From contig NZ_KV825621.1 of NCBI RefSeq assembly GCF_001831515.1, forward strand, positions 1-45,688: DNA of 45,688 nucleotides, given 5' to 3'. Shown here piece by piece: positions 18,182 through 26,120 of the stretch. Position 1 is the stretch's first letter, and every line of letters begins with the position of its first letter. The stretch is from Corynebacterium sp. HMSC074A01. Lineage in GTDB: Bacteria > Actinomycetota > Actinomycetes > Mycobacteriales > Mycobacteriaceae. The notes under the pieces are model-generated. The model searched no databases. It saw only the letters and a list, made by a program, of their open reading frames with translations, and had not been told where the DNA came from. The position numbers were made by a program, and so were the translations under genes.

Positions 18182-20470
18182 ATGGATGCCATCGCCCGCA
18201 AAGCACTTGCCGCAATGTGTGCGCTTTCTGTATTCGTTCCCGCCATCCAGACACCAGCACAGGCTGCGGTTGTCGAAGAGTCTTCCGTCGTTACGGTCAC
18301 CGCTGACGAGGTCGGTCCCTTCTTCCACAACCTGGAGCTGGACAAGGGCCGTATCTCCTCGCTGAAGTTCACCGACCCGGCGTCGGTGGGTGGCACCCAG
18401 GATTCTTCCTTTTATATTGACTTCCGTTTCAACGGCCAGCGCGGCCTTGGAAACGCCGAGAACACCACGGTAGATACCCGCAAGGAGGGCAAGGTCCAGG
18501 TTGTGACTATGCGCAACCGCGACGACGCCCTCGGTGCTGCCTGGACCCGCGAGTTCCGCATCGACGGCAACAAGATCACCGTCCGCGTTGAGGTGGAAAA
18601 CATCAGCGCAGAGGACGGGTACTTCCAACTGGACATGACCAATCAGGTCAACACTGCCCGCCAGCTGCAGGGCGCTTACGAGGATGGCGTCTTCACCGTC
18701 GGCCCGGAGTTCGGCGGCTACAACGCGCAACTGACCTTCGACGGTGCGTACAGCTCGGGCGTTGCTAACTCCTTCAATGACACCACCCAAGCTGGCGAGG
18801 TCGGCTTCGTCGATGAGGCGGGTGCCATGTTCCAGCGCGGCCGCTGGATCGAGGAGATCGACGCAGGCCAGACCGCAGTTGCAGAGGCCACCATCACGAT
18901 GGAAACCCAGGACAGCGCAGTCGACCCTGACGGCGACGGCCTGCCGGATGTGTGGGAGGAGCAGGGGCTCACGCTTGCCGACGGCACCGCAATGCCGCTC
19001 AACGAGTGGGGTGCAGACCCGAACCGCCCCGACATCTTCCTGCAGATGAACTGGATGCCCTCGGAGTTTGAGTCGCGCGGTTGCTTTGACAACCCGCAGC
19101 AGCGCGCCTGCGCAGAGGCGAACACCAAGAGCTACCGCCCGAGCGCTGACGTCCTGCAGCAGCTGGTGGACAAGTTCGACGAGCACGGCGTGAACCTGCA
19201 CATCGACGCAGGCGAGAGCTACAGCAACATCCCGAACTACGCAGAGCGCCACGGCGGCGAGTACGGCGAGTTCAAGCGCTACTACTTCCAGGGCGTCATG
19301 CCTGGCCTGAAGCTCATGGACAACATCGACGAGCTCCTCGGCAACCGCTCCGCGGTCTTCCGCAGCGGCATGATCGGTGACTCGATGGGCCCGGGCAACT
19401 ACTCGGTCGGCCTCTCCCTGGTGGGCGACAACGCCTTCTACGTTGCCAACCACGAGCGGATGACCACCGACGAGCAGCTCCGCAACACGATCATGCACGA
19501 GCTGGGCCACACCCTCGGCCTGGATCACAACGGTTCGACCAAGTTTGCCAACGAGGTTCCCAAGTCGGACTACCTGCCGAACTACTACTCGGTGATGAAC
19601 TACCTGTACCAGTTCAGCCACTTCGACTACTCGGATGAAGAGGCAGTCTCCGGCGGCCCGCTGCCGCAGGAGTGCAACCGCCCCGGTGTGAACTGCTACA
19701 CCGGCGACTACCGGGTGCCCGCTGACTGGGACAACCTGATCATCAACACCGGCCACATCGGTCGTCCGGTTGGCGCCGCTGGTGTTGACGGCAAGGCTGT
19801 CGACGCCAAGGCGCTGCAGGCAGTGGAAGCACGCGCCAAGCAGTTCGCCGCAGCGGAAGCACAGAACGGGACCGCTGAGGTCGCACTCGATGCGAAGAAG
19901 CTGCAGGCCGGCAAGAAGGGCGAAGTCACCCTGCGGGTGAAGAACCCTGGCGCGGACCTTGACCGCTACGACATCCAGGTCGTCACCCCGAACGGCGCGT
20001 TCCACGACGCGGTCGTCCTGGGCGGTGCCTTCGGCCAGGCCGACAACGAGGTCACCGTGAAGGTGCCGGTCGTCCCGGGCAACGCAGCAGTCATGCCGGT
20101 TGACGTGAAGGTCACCAACGGCAAGGGTGCAACCGCCTTTGAGGACCGCTTCGCAGTCGACGTCGAGACCAACGCCAAGGCAGCTCCCTCCGACGCGATG
20201 GCTGGGGCCACCAACACCGGTGCGGCACAGGCACCGCGCCCGGAGAAGCAGCGCGAGACTTCGCAGACTCTGACCACCAAGGTCGAGCAGCCCGCAAAGC
20301 CTGCCGCGCAGGACAAGCAGGAGCCCGCAGAGCAGAAGCCTGCAGCTGACAGCCAGGGCAACGCCAAGGCTGAGAGCCCGAACATCGCAGCGATCGTCAT
20401 CCCGATCATCGCCATCCTGGCCATCATCGGCGGCATCGCAGGCGTCGTCGGCTCGGGGATGCTGGGCTAG
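18182..20470 (+). CDS. Membrane-anchored extracellular zinc metalloprotease, metzincin type
   Basis: A 762-residue secreted protein. The signal peptide spans about residues 1-28 (cleavage near AQA). An N-terminal beta-rich domain runs to about 240. An acidic calcium-binding type motif DPDGDGLPDVWEEQG starts at Asp248. The catalytic zinc motif HELGHTLGLDH spans 439-449 (H439, E440, H443, H449), with the Met-turn SVMNY at Met472. Together these are a classic metzincin active site. A further beta domain (about 540-670, VTLRVKNPGADLDRYDIQV) is followed by a Pro/Lys/Gln/Glu-rich stalk, a C-terminal transmembrane helix at about 737-757 and almost no cytoplasmic tail. The protease is therefore displayed outside the membrane. 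Substrate is unknown. It separates sigH-rshA from whcE, so it may be an accessory insertion. Confidence 0.9.
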   Translation: MDAIARKALAAMCALSVFVPAIQTPAQAAVVEESSVVTVTADEVGPFFHNLELDKGRISSLKFTDPASVGGTQDSSFYIDFRFNGQRGLGNAENTTVDTRKEGKVQVVTMRNRDDALGAAWTREFRIDGNKITVRVEVENISAEDGYFQLDMTNQVNTARQLQGAYEDGVFTVGPEFGGYNAQLTFDGAYSSGVANSFNDTTQAGEVGFVDEAGAMFQRGRWIEEIDAGQTAVAEATITMETQDSAVDPDGDGLPDVWEEQGLTLADGTAMPLNEWGADPNRPDIFLQMNWMPSEFESRGCFDNPQQRACAEANTKSYRPSADVLQQLVDKFDEHGVNLHIDAGESYSNIPNYAERHGGEYGEFKRYYFQGVMPGLKLMDNIDELLGNRSAVFRSGMIGDSMGPGNYSVGLSLVGDNAFYVANHERMTTDEQLRNTIMHELGHTLGLDHNGSTKFANEVPKSDYLPNYYSVMNYLYQFSHFDYSDEEAVSGGPLPQECNRPGVNCYTGDYRVPADWDNLIINTGHIGRPVGAAGVDGKAVDAKALQAVEARAKQFAAAEAQNGTAEVALDAKKLQAGKKGEVTLRVKNPGADLDRYDIQVVTPNGAFHDAVVLGGAFGQADNEVTVKVPVVPGNAAVMPVDVKVTNGKGATAFEDRFAVDVETNAKAAPSDAMAGATNTGAAQAPRPEKQRETSQTLTTKVEQPAKPAAQDKQEPAEQKPAADSQGNAKAESPNIAAIVIPIIAILAIIGGIAGVVGSGMLG

Positions 20471-20500
20471 CGCCCTGGGAGAGAGACCCTTCGGAAGACG

Positions 20501-20542
20501 GCAACCCGCCCGGTTCGCAGTGAACCGGGCGGGTTGCTTTTT
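20501..20542 (+). terminator. Strong terminator of the metzincin gene
   Basis: A perfect 16-bp stem (20501-20516 with 20522-20537) and a 5-nt loop are followed directly by TTTTT. It lies 30 bases past the stop codon. This is the most stable intrinsic terminator in the window. Confidence 0.95.
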
Positions 20543-20601
20543 GGTGGGTGGGAGAGGTTGGGGCTGGGGTGCCGTTGTCTGGGGTCCCGTTCAGGGGCTC
20601 T

Positions 20602-20700
20602 AGATGGAGCTAGCTCCATTTGGGTCTGGGGCGGGTGGAAAACGCCTGGTCGCGTGTGGCCGGGTGTCCTAGATGGAGCTAGCTCCATTTGGGTCGGCGG
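20602..20700. repeat. Palindromic repeat array 1 (two copies, 69-bp spacing)
   Basis: Two copies of the 16-bp perfect palindrome ATGGAGCTAGCTCCAT lie at 20604-20619 and 20673-20688, exactly 69 bases apart, each followed by TTGGGTC. Midway between them (20639-20653) is AAAACGCCTGGTCGC, whose inverted form with one mismatch occupies the same place in the array at 37657-37785. Each palindrome can fold as AUGGAG-CUAG-CUCCAU. The array sits between the metzincin terminator and the terminator of the convergent bL37 gene. The rest of 20543-20755 holds nothing else recognisable. Confidence 0.8.
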
Positions 20701-20755
20701 CGCAGACAGCAGCGGCCGACAGCAAACAGCCCCGACACCCCGCATCCGTGAGCGC

Positions 20756-20803
20756 ACAAAAACAACCGCCCCCTTCCCGGAACGTGCCGGGGAGGGGGCG
20801 GTT
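20756..20803 (-). terminator. Terminator of the bL37 gene
   Basis: A 17-bp stem with one mismatch (20764-20780 with 20787-20803, 6-nt loop) is followed on the minus strand by a T run, the complement of caaaaac just left of the stem. It lies 9 bases past the bL37 stop. Confidence 0.88.
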
Positions 20804-20812
20804 GCGCTGTTC

Positions 20813-20887
20813 TTAAGAGTTAGGACGCTTGCCGCGGTTTGCACTCTTCTTGCGACGGTCCTTGCGCTTACGACCACGCTTGCTCAT
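20813..20887 (-). CDS. Ribosomal protein bL37 (24 residues, AURKAIP1/COX24 type)
   Basis: A tiny gene encoding 24 residues, almost all basic (begins MSKRGRKRKDRRKK, ends RGKRPNS). This is the small actinobacterial 50S protein bL37 known from mycobacterial ribosome structures and annotated as an AURKAIP1/COX24-domain protein. GGAGG lies five bases before the ATG (20885-20887) and a strong terminator follows the stop, which supports a real gene. It is downstream of the whcE-like gene on the same strand, about 100 bases away, and may share its transcript. Confidence 0.92.
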   Translation of the reverse strand: MSKRGRKRKDRRKKSANRGKRPNS

Positions 20888-20986
20888 GGGGGCCTCCTTC
20901 GAATTGGGCGATTAAAAGTACAGGTATTCTACTTTATCGCTCACACACGCCTACAGGGAAATTCTGTGCGCGTACGGTGGCGGGGC

Positions 20987-21250
20987 TTAGGCCGACAGGC
21001 GTGCGCGGTTGCGGGCGAGCGCCTTGTTGCGGCGCTTGATTGCGCGGCGCTCTTCCTCGGAGAGGCCGCCCCAAACGCCGGCGTCCTGGCCGGTCTCCAG
21101 TGCCCACTTCAGGCACTGGGAGGTGACGGGGCAGCGGTTGCAGACCAGCTTGGCCTGGGCGATCTGGGAGAGAGCGGGGCCGGAGTTGCCGACCGGGAAG
21201 AAGAGCTCCGGGTCCTCGTCGCGGCAAATTGCTTCGTGGCGCCAATCCAT
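20987..21250 (-). CDS. whcE: WhiB-family iron-sulfur regulator (WhiB1/WhcE type)
   Basis: An 87-residue WhiB protein. Cluster cysteines are C9, C37, C40 and C46, the same positions as in M. tuberculosis WhiB1. The signature GVWGGLSEEERR and the basic tail KRRNKALARNRARL are present, and FFPVGNSGPALSQIAQAKLVCNRCPVT is typical of WhiB1. WhiB1 binds a 4Fe-4S cluster sensitive to NO and regulates transcription through the primary sigma factor. The C. glutamicum homologue near sigH is WhcE, tied to heat and oxidative stress. The start at 21250 has AAGGAG eight bases upstream; the longer frame to 21304 is not supported. Confidence 0.93.
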   Translation of the reverse strand: MDWRHEAICRDEDPELFFPVGNSGPALSQIAQAKLVCNRCPVTSQCLKWALETGQDAGVWGGLSEEERRAIKRRNKALARNRARLSA

Positions 21251-21740
21251 GGTGAAATACTCCTTTATATAAGCGTTGAACAGTTGTTGCGCACACCACT
21301 TCATCGCCCTCGGGGAAAGGGGCGAGTTGCAAACGAAGTTTGATTCCAGGATCCGGGCGGTGTGCTCTGGTGAGTTCCGGCTGCCGGTTTCCCTGGCGTT
21401 AACCCTGTGGTGTCTTCGGGTTAAGGGCTGTGTTACCAGCCCGTTGTTTTTGCTACCTGAGAATCATGGCATGAAATTGCAATGTTGGCTAGGGGTAAAC
21501 GCGAAAATGTGATAGGAATCATACGAATTTTTGTTGCGCGGGCAGTTCATATTGGGATTCCCCAGGATTTTTCGCACCGTCCGACATGTCTCTGAACTGG
21601 GATAACGGGGAATTCTGCGCACGCATACGCGCCGGAGAAGGTCAAATCGGATACCTGTGATGTTCCTCGGGGAGATGGTTGGGCGTCGACAAGCGGCACT
21701 GCGCATGCATTTACCAAAGTGACGGATAGACTAACGCAAT
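21251..21740. promoter_or_regulatory. Long divergent intergenic region between whcE and the membrane-protein gene
   Basis: About 490 bases with no credible gene. It should carry the whcE promoter and probably a long 5' leader. Visible structure includes the hairpin gggctg/cagccc (21425-21442) followed by gttgttttt on the plus strand, and the spaced repeat ttaaccc ... gggttaa near 21397-21425. On the right, TAGACT about nine bases before the GTG at 21741 is a candidate -10 for a leaderless start. I could not identify a convincing SigH-type promoter. Confidence 0.4.
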
Positions 21741-22238
21741 GTGACCAACAAAGACTCGAGTAAGCAGACCTCCAAACCCGCAATGGATCTAGATACGGCG
21801 GAGCGCCTCAGCGGAAGCGTGCCGCCGCTGATGCGCTTCGGTGCCGTCATCGTGCTGGTGCAGTGCCTGGCCATCTTCGTCTACGCGGCGAGCCTCATCT
21901 ATAACCAACTGACGGGGGCGAGCGACAGCACGCTTGAATCGGATTCGGCGGCGGTCCACTTCGTCTCGCTGGGTACGGCGATCTTCCTGCTAATCATCTT
22001 TGGCTTCATCGCCTTTGTCGCCGTGTCCACGTTGCGCGGTAAGCCGCGGAGTACGGGCGCGATCGTGTTGATCGAGGCGATCCTGACCGGTGTGGCCTTC
22101 TACATGTTTTCCGGCGGCGCGATCCTGTTGGGAATCGCCACGCTGCTGTCCACGGCGCTCGTGCTCTACACCGTCTTTAACCCGGAGTCGGCGCGCTACA
22201 ACGAGGCGCGCTACGAGCTCCGCAAGGCCCAGCGCTAG
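21741..22238 (+). CDS. Four-helix membrane protein, unknown function
   Basis: A 165-residue protein from GTG 21741, with no Shine-Dalgarno and a possible leaderless start; ATG 21783 is the alternative. A short hydrophilic N terminus is followed by four hydrophobic helices at about residues 32-54, 70-93, 104-122 and 124-146, and then a charged tail (ESARYNEARYELRKAQR). No motif identifies a substrate. It ends three bases before the end of the convergent Rv3212-type gene. Confidence 0.8.
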   Translation: MTNKDSSKQTSKPAMDLDTAERLSGSVPPLMRFGAVIVLVQCLAIFVYAASLIYNQLTGASDSTLESDSAAVHFVSLGTAIFLLIIFGFIAFVAVSTLRGKPRSTGAIVLIEAILTGVAFYMFSGGAILLGIATLLSTALVLYTVFNPESARYNEARYELRKAQR

Positions 22239-22241
22239 GGC

Positions 22242-23450
22242 TTACTCCTCGATCGCGAGGACGACGACCTCATCGCCGCGCTTTTCCACGATGGTCGGGC
22301 CGGCCGAGCTAATGGAGATGGGGCCGGAGTAGTCGCCGCGGTCAACCGGGATGATCTTCTCCACCGAGTTCTTGTCCCAGTTCACCACCGCGACACCTTT
22401 CGACGAGGCGTAGAGGAGGCGGTCGCCCGCGGAGAACCCGGTGCCGAGGGCACCCTGGAACACGCCCGTGACGCCGAGCTTCGCCGGGTCCATGAGCACC
22501 AGGTAGTCGTTCTGGAAGTAGCTCATGTGGTGGGGGAGGTCTTTGGTCGCGAGGATCCGCGTGCCGTCGTCAAGCGAGCTCGGCTCGCCCAGGTCTGGGA
22601 TGGTCGAGGCGGTGATCTCCTTGCCGTCCATCTGGTAGGAGCGGACCTCGGAGGTGGTCGGGTCGTAGATCGCTGCGGCGTCCTGGGAGATGCCGACGAG
22701 GTATGCGCCGTCGTGAAGCTGTACCGAGCCGTGCATCTCCGGCTCGCGAGAGTCCTCCGGCGTGGTCTCCTGGAAGCGCAGGAAGGTGCCGCCGCTGCAT
22801 TCCTCGGTCACCGCGAGCAGCTCGGTGCGGGTCAGCGCCGAGGTGATCGGGCACTCGTTGGGCTGCTGGTTCGGCTCCTGCGGGGCCTCGATCGTGCCGT
22901 ACTCGACGGTGCGCACCATGTCCGAGCGCCACAGCTCCACGCGGTCGCGGTTCACCTGGCCGACGTGGTCGTTCGAGGCCACGGGCGTGATCTGCTCAGG
23001 TCCCGGGGCGGAGCGCGTCGAGGCGTACTCGCCGGAAAGGGCGTTGATGGCAACCACGTCGCCGCAGCCTGCGTTGCCGCGGTAGTTGGCCACCACCTTG
23101 TCCCACGCGCCGCTGAGGCCGCACAGCTCTTCTTCGCGGTGATACGTCCAGGCGGTGTTGCCCTCCGGAGTGGTCGCGGTGATCGTGCCCTCGTTGTAGG
23201 TGATCAGCATGCCAGCGACCACGAGCGGGGCGGCGTCCGGGGAGGTATCGGGCAGGCGGAAGGACTCGTGCAGCTCCTCGGGCACGATGGCCAGCTGGCC
23301 GTAGTTCTCGTGCTCCTCGGCCGCCGAGACCAGCTCGGAAGAGCGGATCGGCGCGGTGAGAAACGCGGTGCCGAGTAGGCCGACAGTCAGCGCGGTGATT
23401 ACCGCAGTGGCGATCAGGTCACCCTTGGTGCGTCGCAGCGGAGCGTTCAA
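22242..23450 (-). CDS. Rv3212-type membrane-anchored extracytoplasmic protein
   Basis: A 402-residue protein beginning at TTG (23450), with one transmembrane helix at about residues 13-33 and a large external domain. The external part has repeated short strand patterns (VVANYRGNAGCGDVVAINALSGEY, YLVGISQDAAAIYDPTTSEVRSY, LLYASSKGVAVVNWD) suggestive of a PQQ-like beta-propeller. Cysteine pairs there could form disulfides. The Mycobacterium counterpart, Rv3212, also neighbours a DEAD-box helicase gene. The start overlaps the helicase stop by four bases (TTGA), so the two are coupled. Function is unknown. Confidence 0.85.
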   Translation of the reverse strand: MNAPLRRTKGDLIATAVITALTVGLLGTAFLTAPIRSSELVSAAEEHENYGQLAIVPEELHESFRLPDTSPDAAPLVVAGMLITYNEGTITATTPEGNTAWTYHREEELCGLSGAWDKVVANYRGNAGCGDVVAINALSGEYASTRSAPGPEQITPVASNDHVGQVNRDRVELWRSDMVRTVEYGTIEAPQEPNQQPNECPITSALTRTELLAVTEECSGGTFLRFQETTPEDSREPEMHGSVQLHDGAYLVGISQDAAAIYDPTTSEVRSYQMDGKEITASTIPDLGEPSSLDDGTRILATKDLPHHMSYFQNDYLVLMDPAKLGVTGVFQGALGTGFSAGDRLLYASSKGVAVVNWDKNSVEKIIPVDRGDYSGPISISSAGPTIVEKRGDEVVVLAIEE

Positions 23451-24766
23451 CGCCGTTTCCTTCCCTGCTGTGGTCTCTTGGGGCTTTTGGCCGTGCGCTG
23501 TCTCGCCGGCCGGCTCCCGAGCACTTTACGCGGCCGCCCAACGGTGGCGGTAGCCGAGTCCGGAATATCGAGTGCCTCGAAGAGTTCCGGGGAGGTGGAA
23601 AACCACGACGGGGGAGTGGGTTGGCCGAGTTCGAGCTCGTCGTTAATCTGCTCCCACTTGTACATCTCATCAAAGCCGATGAGGGTGACCGCGGTGCCTG
23701 AGTGGCCGGCGCGGCCCGTGCGGCCGATGCGGTGTACATAGGTCATCGGGTCGTCCGGGGTCTGGTAATTGACCACGTGGGTGACGTCGTCGACGTCGAT
23801 GCCGCGCGCCGCTACGTCGGTTGCCACGAGGATTTCCACCTCGCCGGTGCGGAATGCGTCCAGCGACTTCTGGCGCGCCTCCTGGCGCAGGTCGCCGTGC
23901 ACGGTGCCGACGAGGAAGCCGCGGCGCGCCAGGTCTTCCGCCACCTGGGCGGCGGTACGCTTCGTGCGCGCGAAGATGATGGTGCGGCCGCGCCCGTTCG
24001 CCTGGAGCACGCGTGCGAGCACCTCGGGCTTGTCCATCCGGTGCGACTGGAAGACCACCTGTTTGGTGCTGGCGTGGGTGGCCGAGGCATCCTCGGATTC
24101 TGCGCGCATGTGGACCGGCGTGCGCATCATGGAGCGCGCCAGCGTGAGGATGGGCGCGGGCATGGTGGCGGAAAAGAGCATGGTCTGTACCTCTTTGGGC
24201 ACCGCCGACCACAGCTTCTGGATGTCGGGCAAAAAGCCCATGTCCAGCATCTCGTCGGCCTCGTCCAGCACGAGGATGGCCACGTGCCCTAAGTCAAGGT
24301 CGCCGCGGTTGTACAGGTCGATCAGCCGACCCGGGGTGCCGATGACCACGTCCACGCCCCGCTTGAGTTCGCGCAGCTGGTCCTCGTAGGGGGTGCCGCC
24401 GTAGATGGTGGTGCAGCGAACCGGCGTGTACTTCGCGGCGCGGTCGAGGTCTTCGCCGACCTGGACGGCCAGCTCGCGAGTAGGAACGACCACGAGGGCG
24501 CGCGGCGTGCCGTCGAGCTCCGCGATGCGGGCGTCGTCGAAAACCCGGTCCAAAAGCGGGATGCCGAAAGCGTAGGTCTTGCCCATGCCCGTGCGGGCCT
24601 GGCCGATCAAGTCTCGGCCGTCTAAGGCGAGCGGTACTGCGAGCTCCTGGATGGAAAACGTGTCCGTGATGCCCTGCTCTGCAAGTGCATCGAGCAGTTC
24701 TGCGGCCACGCCCAGTGCCGCGAAGGTGGGCGCGTTGTCGTGTTCACTCTCAGCTGATCTAGGCAC
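23447..24766 (-). CDS. DEAD-box ATP-dependent RNA helicase (RhlE-like)
   Basis: A 439-residue helicase with the full motif set: Q motif FSIQELAVPLAL, motif I ARTGMGKT, Ia PTRELAVQV, Ib TPGRLID, II DEAD, III SAT, IV IIFARTKR, V ATDVAARGID and VI HRIGRTGRAG. The basic C-terminal tail (about 405-439, many Arg and Lys) is typical of RNA-binding extensions. It probably remodels structured RNA in ribosome assembly or mRNA decay. It is the first gene of a two-gene unit with the Rv3212-type gene, starting at GTG. Confidence 0.94.
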   Translation of the reverse strand: MPRSAESEHDNAPTFAALGVAAELLDALAEQGITDTFSIQELAVPLALDGRDLIGQARTGMGKTYAFGIPLLDRVFDDARIAELDGTPRALVVVPTRELAVQVGEDLDRAAKYTPVRCTTIYGGTPYEDQLRELKRGVDVVIGTPGRLIDLYNRGDLDLGHVAILVLDEADEMLDMGFLPDIQKLWSAVPKEVQTMLFSATMPAPILTLARSMMRTPVHMRAESEDASATHASTKQVVFQSHRMDKPEVLARVLQANGRGRTIIFARTKRTAAQVAEDLARRGFLVGTVHGDLRQEARQKSLDAFRTGEVEILVATDVAARGIDVDDVTHVVNYQTPDDPMTYVHRIGRTGRAGHSGTAVTLIGFDEMYKWEQINDELELGQPTPPSWFSTSPELFEALDIPDSATATVGRPRKVLGSRPARQRTAKSPKRPQQGRKRR

Positions 24767-24869
24767 ACGCTCATCTTAGCCCGGGGCCGTTACAATGGGG
24801 CCACTGCTCGGAGACGGGCGTGACTGAAGAGTAATTACACACATTTTAAAAGGAACGTGAGCGTCACCC

Positions 24870-25094
24870 ATGGACATCAAGATTGGTTTGGCCGATACCC
24901 CGCGCGAGCTTGTAATCAAGCTGCCAGAGGGGCAGGAAGACTTCATCTCTACCATCGAGCAGGCGATTGACGCGGGCCAGGCCACTGTCAAGGTGGTCGA
25001 TGACAAGGAGCGGACCTACCTCATCCGCACCGACCGGATTGCTTACGTGGAGCAGGGCTCGACCACCGCACGCAGCGTTGGCTTCATGCGATAG
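24870..25094 (+). CDS. DUF3107 protein (Rv3208A/TB9.4 family)
   Basis: A 74-residue acidic protein. The sequence MDIKIGLADTPRELVIKLP, then RTYLIRTDRIAYVE and RSVGFM, is characteristic of DUF3107, a small conserved actinobacterial family of unknown biochemical role. AAAGGA precedes the ATG, and TACAAT near 24792 is a plausible -10. It lies 11 bases before the DUF3152 gene, as in mycobacteria. Confidence 0.92.
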   Translation: MDIKIGLADTPRELVIKLPEGQEDFISTIEQAIDAGQATVKVVDDKERTYLIRTDRIAYVEQGSTTARSVGFMR

Positions 25095-25105
25095 ATTGTG
25101 AGGTT

Positions 25106-26107
25106 ATGAGCAGTAGGCACAGACGTGCCGCGGCATCTGCGCCCACGGAAGCGAAAGCGGACTGGGACGAGGATGGCGCGGAGGATTTCTTCGGCGACTG
25201 GGAGGGCGACGATGACGGCGAGGGCCGTCTCGTGCGCTTTGCCCGCGAGTACGGGTGGCGCGCATACGCCATTCCGGTGCTCACTGTCCTGACTGTGCTT
25301 GTGCTGGTCAACATGTTCCAGCACCCCGGCTCTTCCGTGGTCGCGCCTGTTGGCGGCGCGGATGAGCAGACCGCCGCGGCCGCGGGGACCGAGGAGGTGG
25401 GCGAAGGCGGCGCGCATCGTGAGCCGGCCCAGCTGCCGGAGGGCGACCACGGGGTGGAGGAGCTGCCGCCCGGTGGGCCGTTTACCCCGGCGGGCGACGG
25501 CACCTACCGCACCGTGGGGGCACCCGGCCTGAACGTGGGCGAGGGCAAGGAGCTGAAAGTGCGCTACGTCGTGGAGATTGAAAACGGGGTGGACACCACC
25601 ACCTACGGCGGCGACGGCGCGTTCGCGGCGATGGTGGACGCCACGCTGGCGGACCCGCGGAGCTGGACGAACGACCCCCGCTTCGGCTTCGAGCACGTGG
25701 CGGCCGACCAGGATCCGGACGTGAAGATCCGCCTGACTTCCCAGGCCACGACCAAGGAGCTGTGCGGGGTGAACCTGGACATGGAGACCAGCTGCCGCAC
25801 CACTATTACTGGCGAGGACACCGTGCTGTTGAACGAGGCCCGCTGGGTGCGCGGTGCCGTGCCTTTCGAGGGCGACCTGGGCCGCTACCGCCAGTACATG
25901 ATCAACCACGAGGTGGGCCACGCGCTCGGCTTTGCCTCGCATGAGGCCTGCCGTGAGGAGGGGGCGCTCGCGCCGGTGATGATGCAGCAGACGCTGAGCT
26001 TGGATAACTCCCAGCTGCATTCTTTTGACCCGGAAGAGGTGTACCCGGACGACAACAAGCGCTGCCGAACCAACCCGTGGCCGTACCCGCGCCCGGCAGC
26101 GAAGTAG
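25106..26107 (+). CDS. DUF3152 protein, membrane-anchored zincin-like
   Basis: A 333-residue protein with an acidic cytoplasmic N terminus, one transmembrane helix at about 53-70, a Pro/Gly/Glu-rich linker, and a C-terminal DUF3152 domain (about 130-325). The domain contains HEVGHALGFASH (H268, E269, H272, H279), a zinc-binding pattern of the metzincin type, followed by a Met-rich turn APVMMQQT. It is therefore a candidate extracytoplasmic metalloprotease, although proteolytic activity of the family is not established to my knowledge. Cys220 and Cys230 may form a disulfide. The start at ATG 25106 lacks a strong Shine-Dalgarno; TAGATT eight bases upstream suggests a leaderless option. Confidence 0.9.
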   Translation: MSSRHRRAAASAPTEAKADWDEDGAEDFFGDWEGDDDGEGRLVRFAREYGWRAYAIPVLTVLTVLVLVNMFQHPGSSVVAPVGGADEQTAAAAGTEEVGEGGAHREPAQLPEGDHGVEELPPGGPFTPAGDGTYRTVGAPGLNVGEGKELKVRYVVEIENGVDTTTYGGDGAFAAMVDATLADPRSWTNDPRFGFEHVAADQDPDVKIRLTSQATTKELCGVNLDMETSCRTTITGEDTVLLNEARWVRGAVPFEGDLGRYRQYMINHEVGHALGFASHEACREEGALAPVMMQQTLSLDNSQLHSFDPEEVYPDDNKRCRTNPWPYPRPAAK

Positions 26108-26120
26108 AGGGGGTGTGCGC

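Noticed and set aside
18014..20005. 663-codon minus-strand frame opposite the metzincin gene
   Set aside because: The plus-strand frame has a signal peptide, an active-site motif, a membrane anchor and a terminator; the antisense frame shows only biased composition.
20602..20700. Short direct repeats considered as a CRISPR array
   Set aside because: Only two copies, a palindromic 16-bp repeat with 53-base spacing between cores, and no cas genes in the window.
20467..20877. Minus-strand frame with a 23-residue period across repeat array 1
   Set aside because: The period arises because 69 is divisible by three. The frame overlaps two terminators and the bL37 gene and has no Shine-Dalgarno sequence.
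21425..21450. Hairpin gggctg/cagccc with a following T-rich stretch, considered as a plus-strand terminator
   Set aside because: The stem is only six base pairs and no plus-strand gene ends nearby; kept only as a note on the intergenic region.
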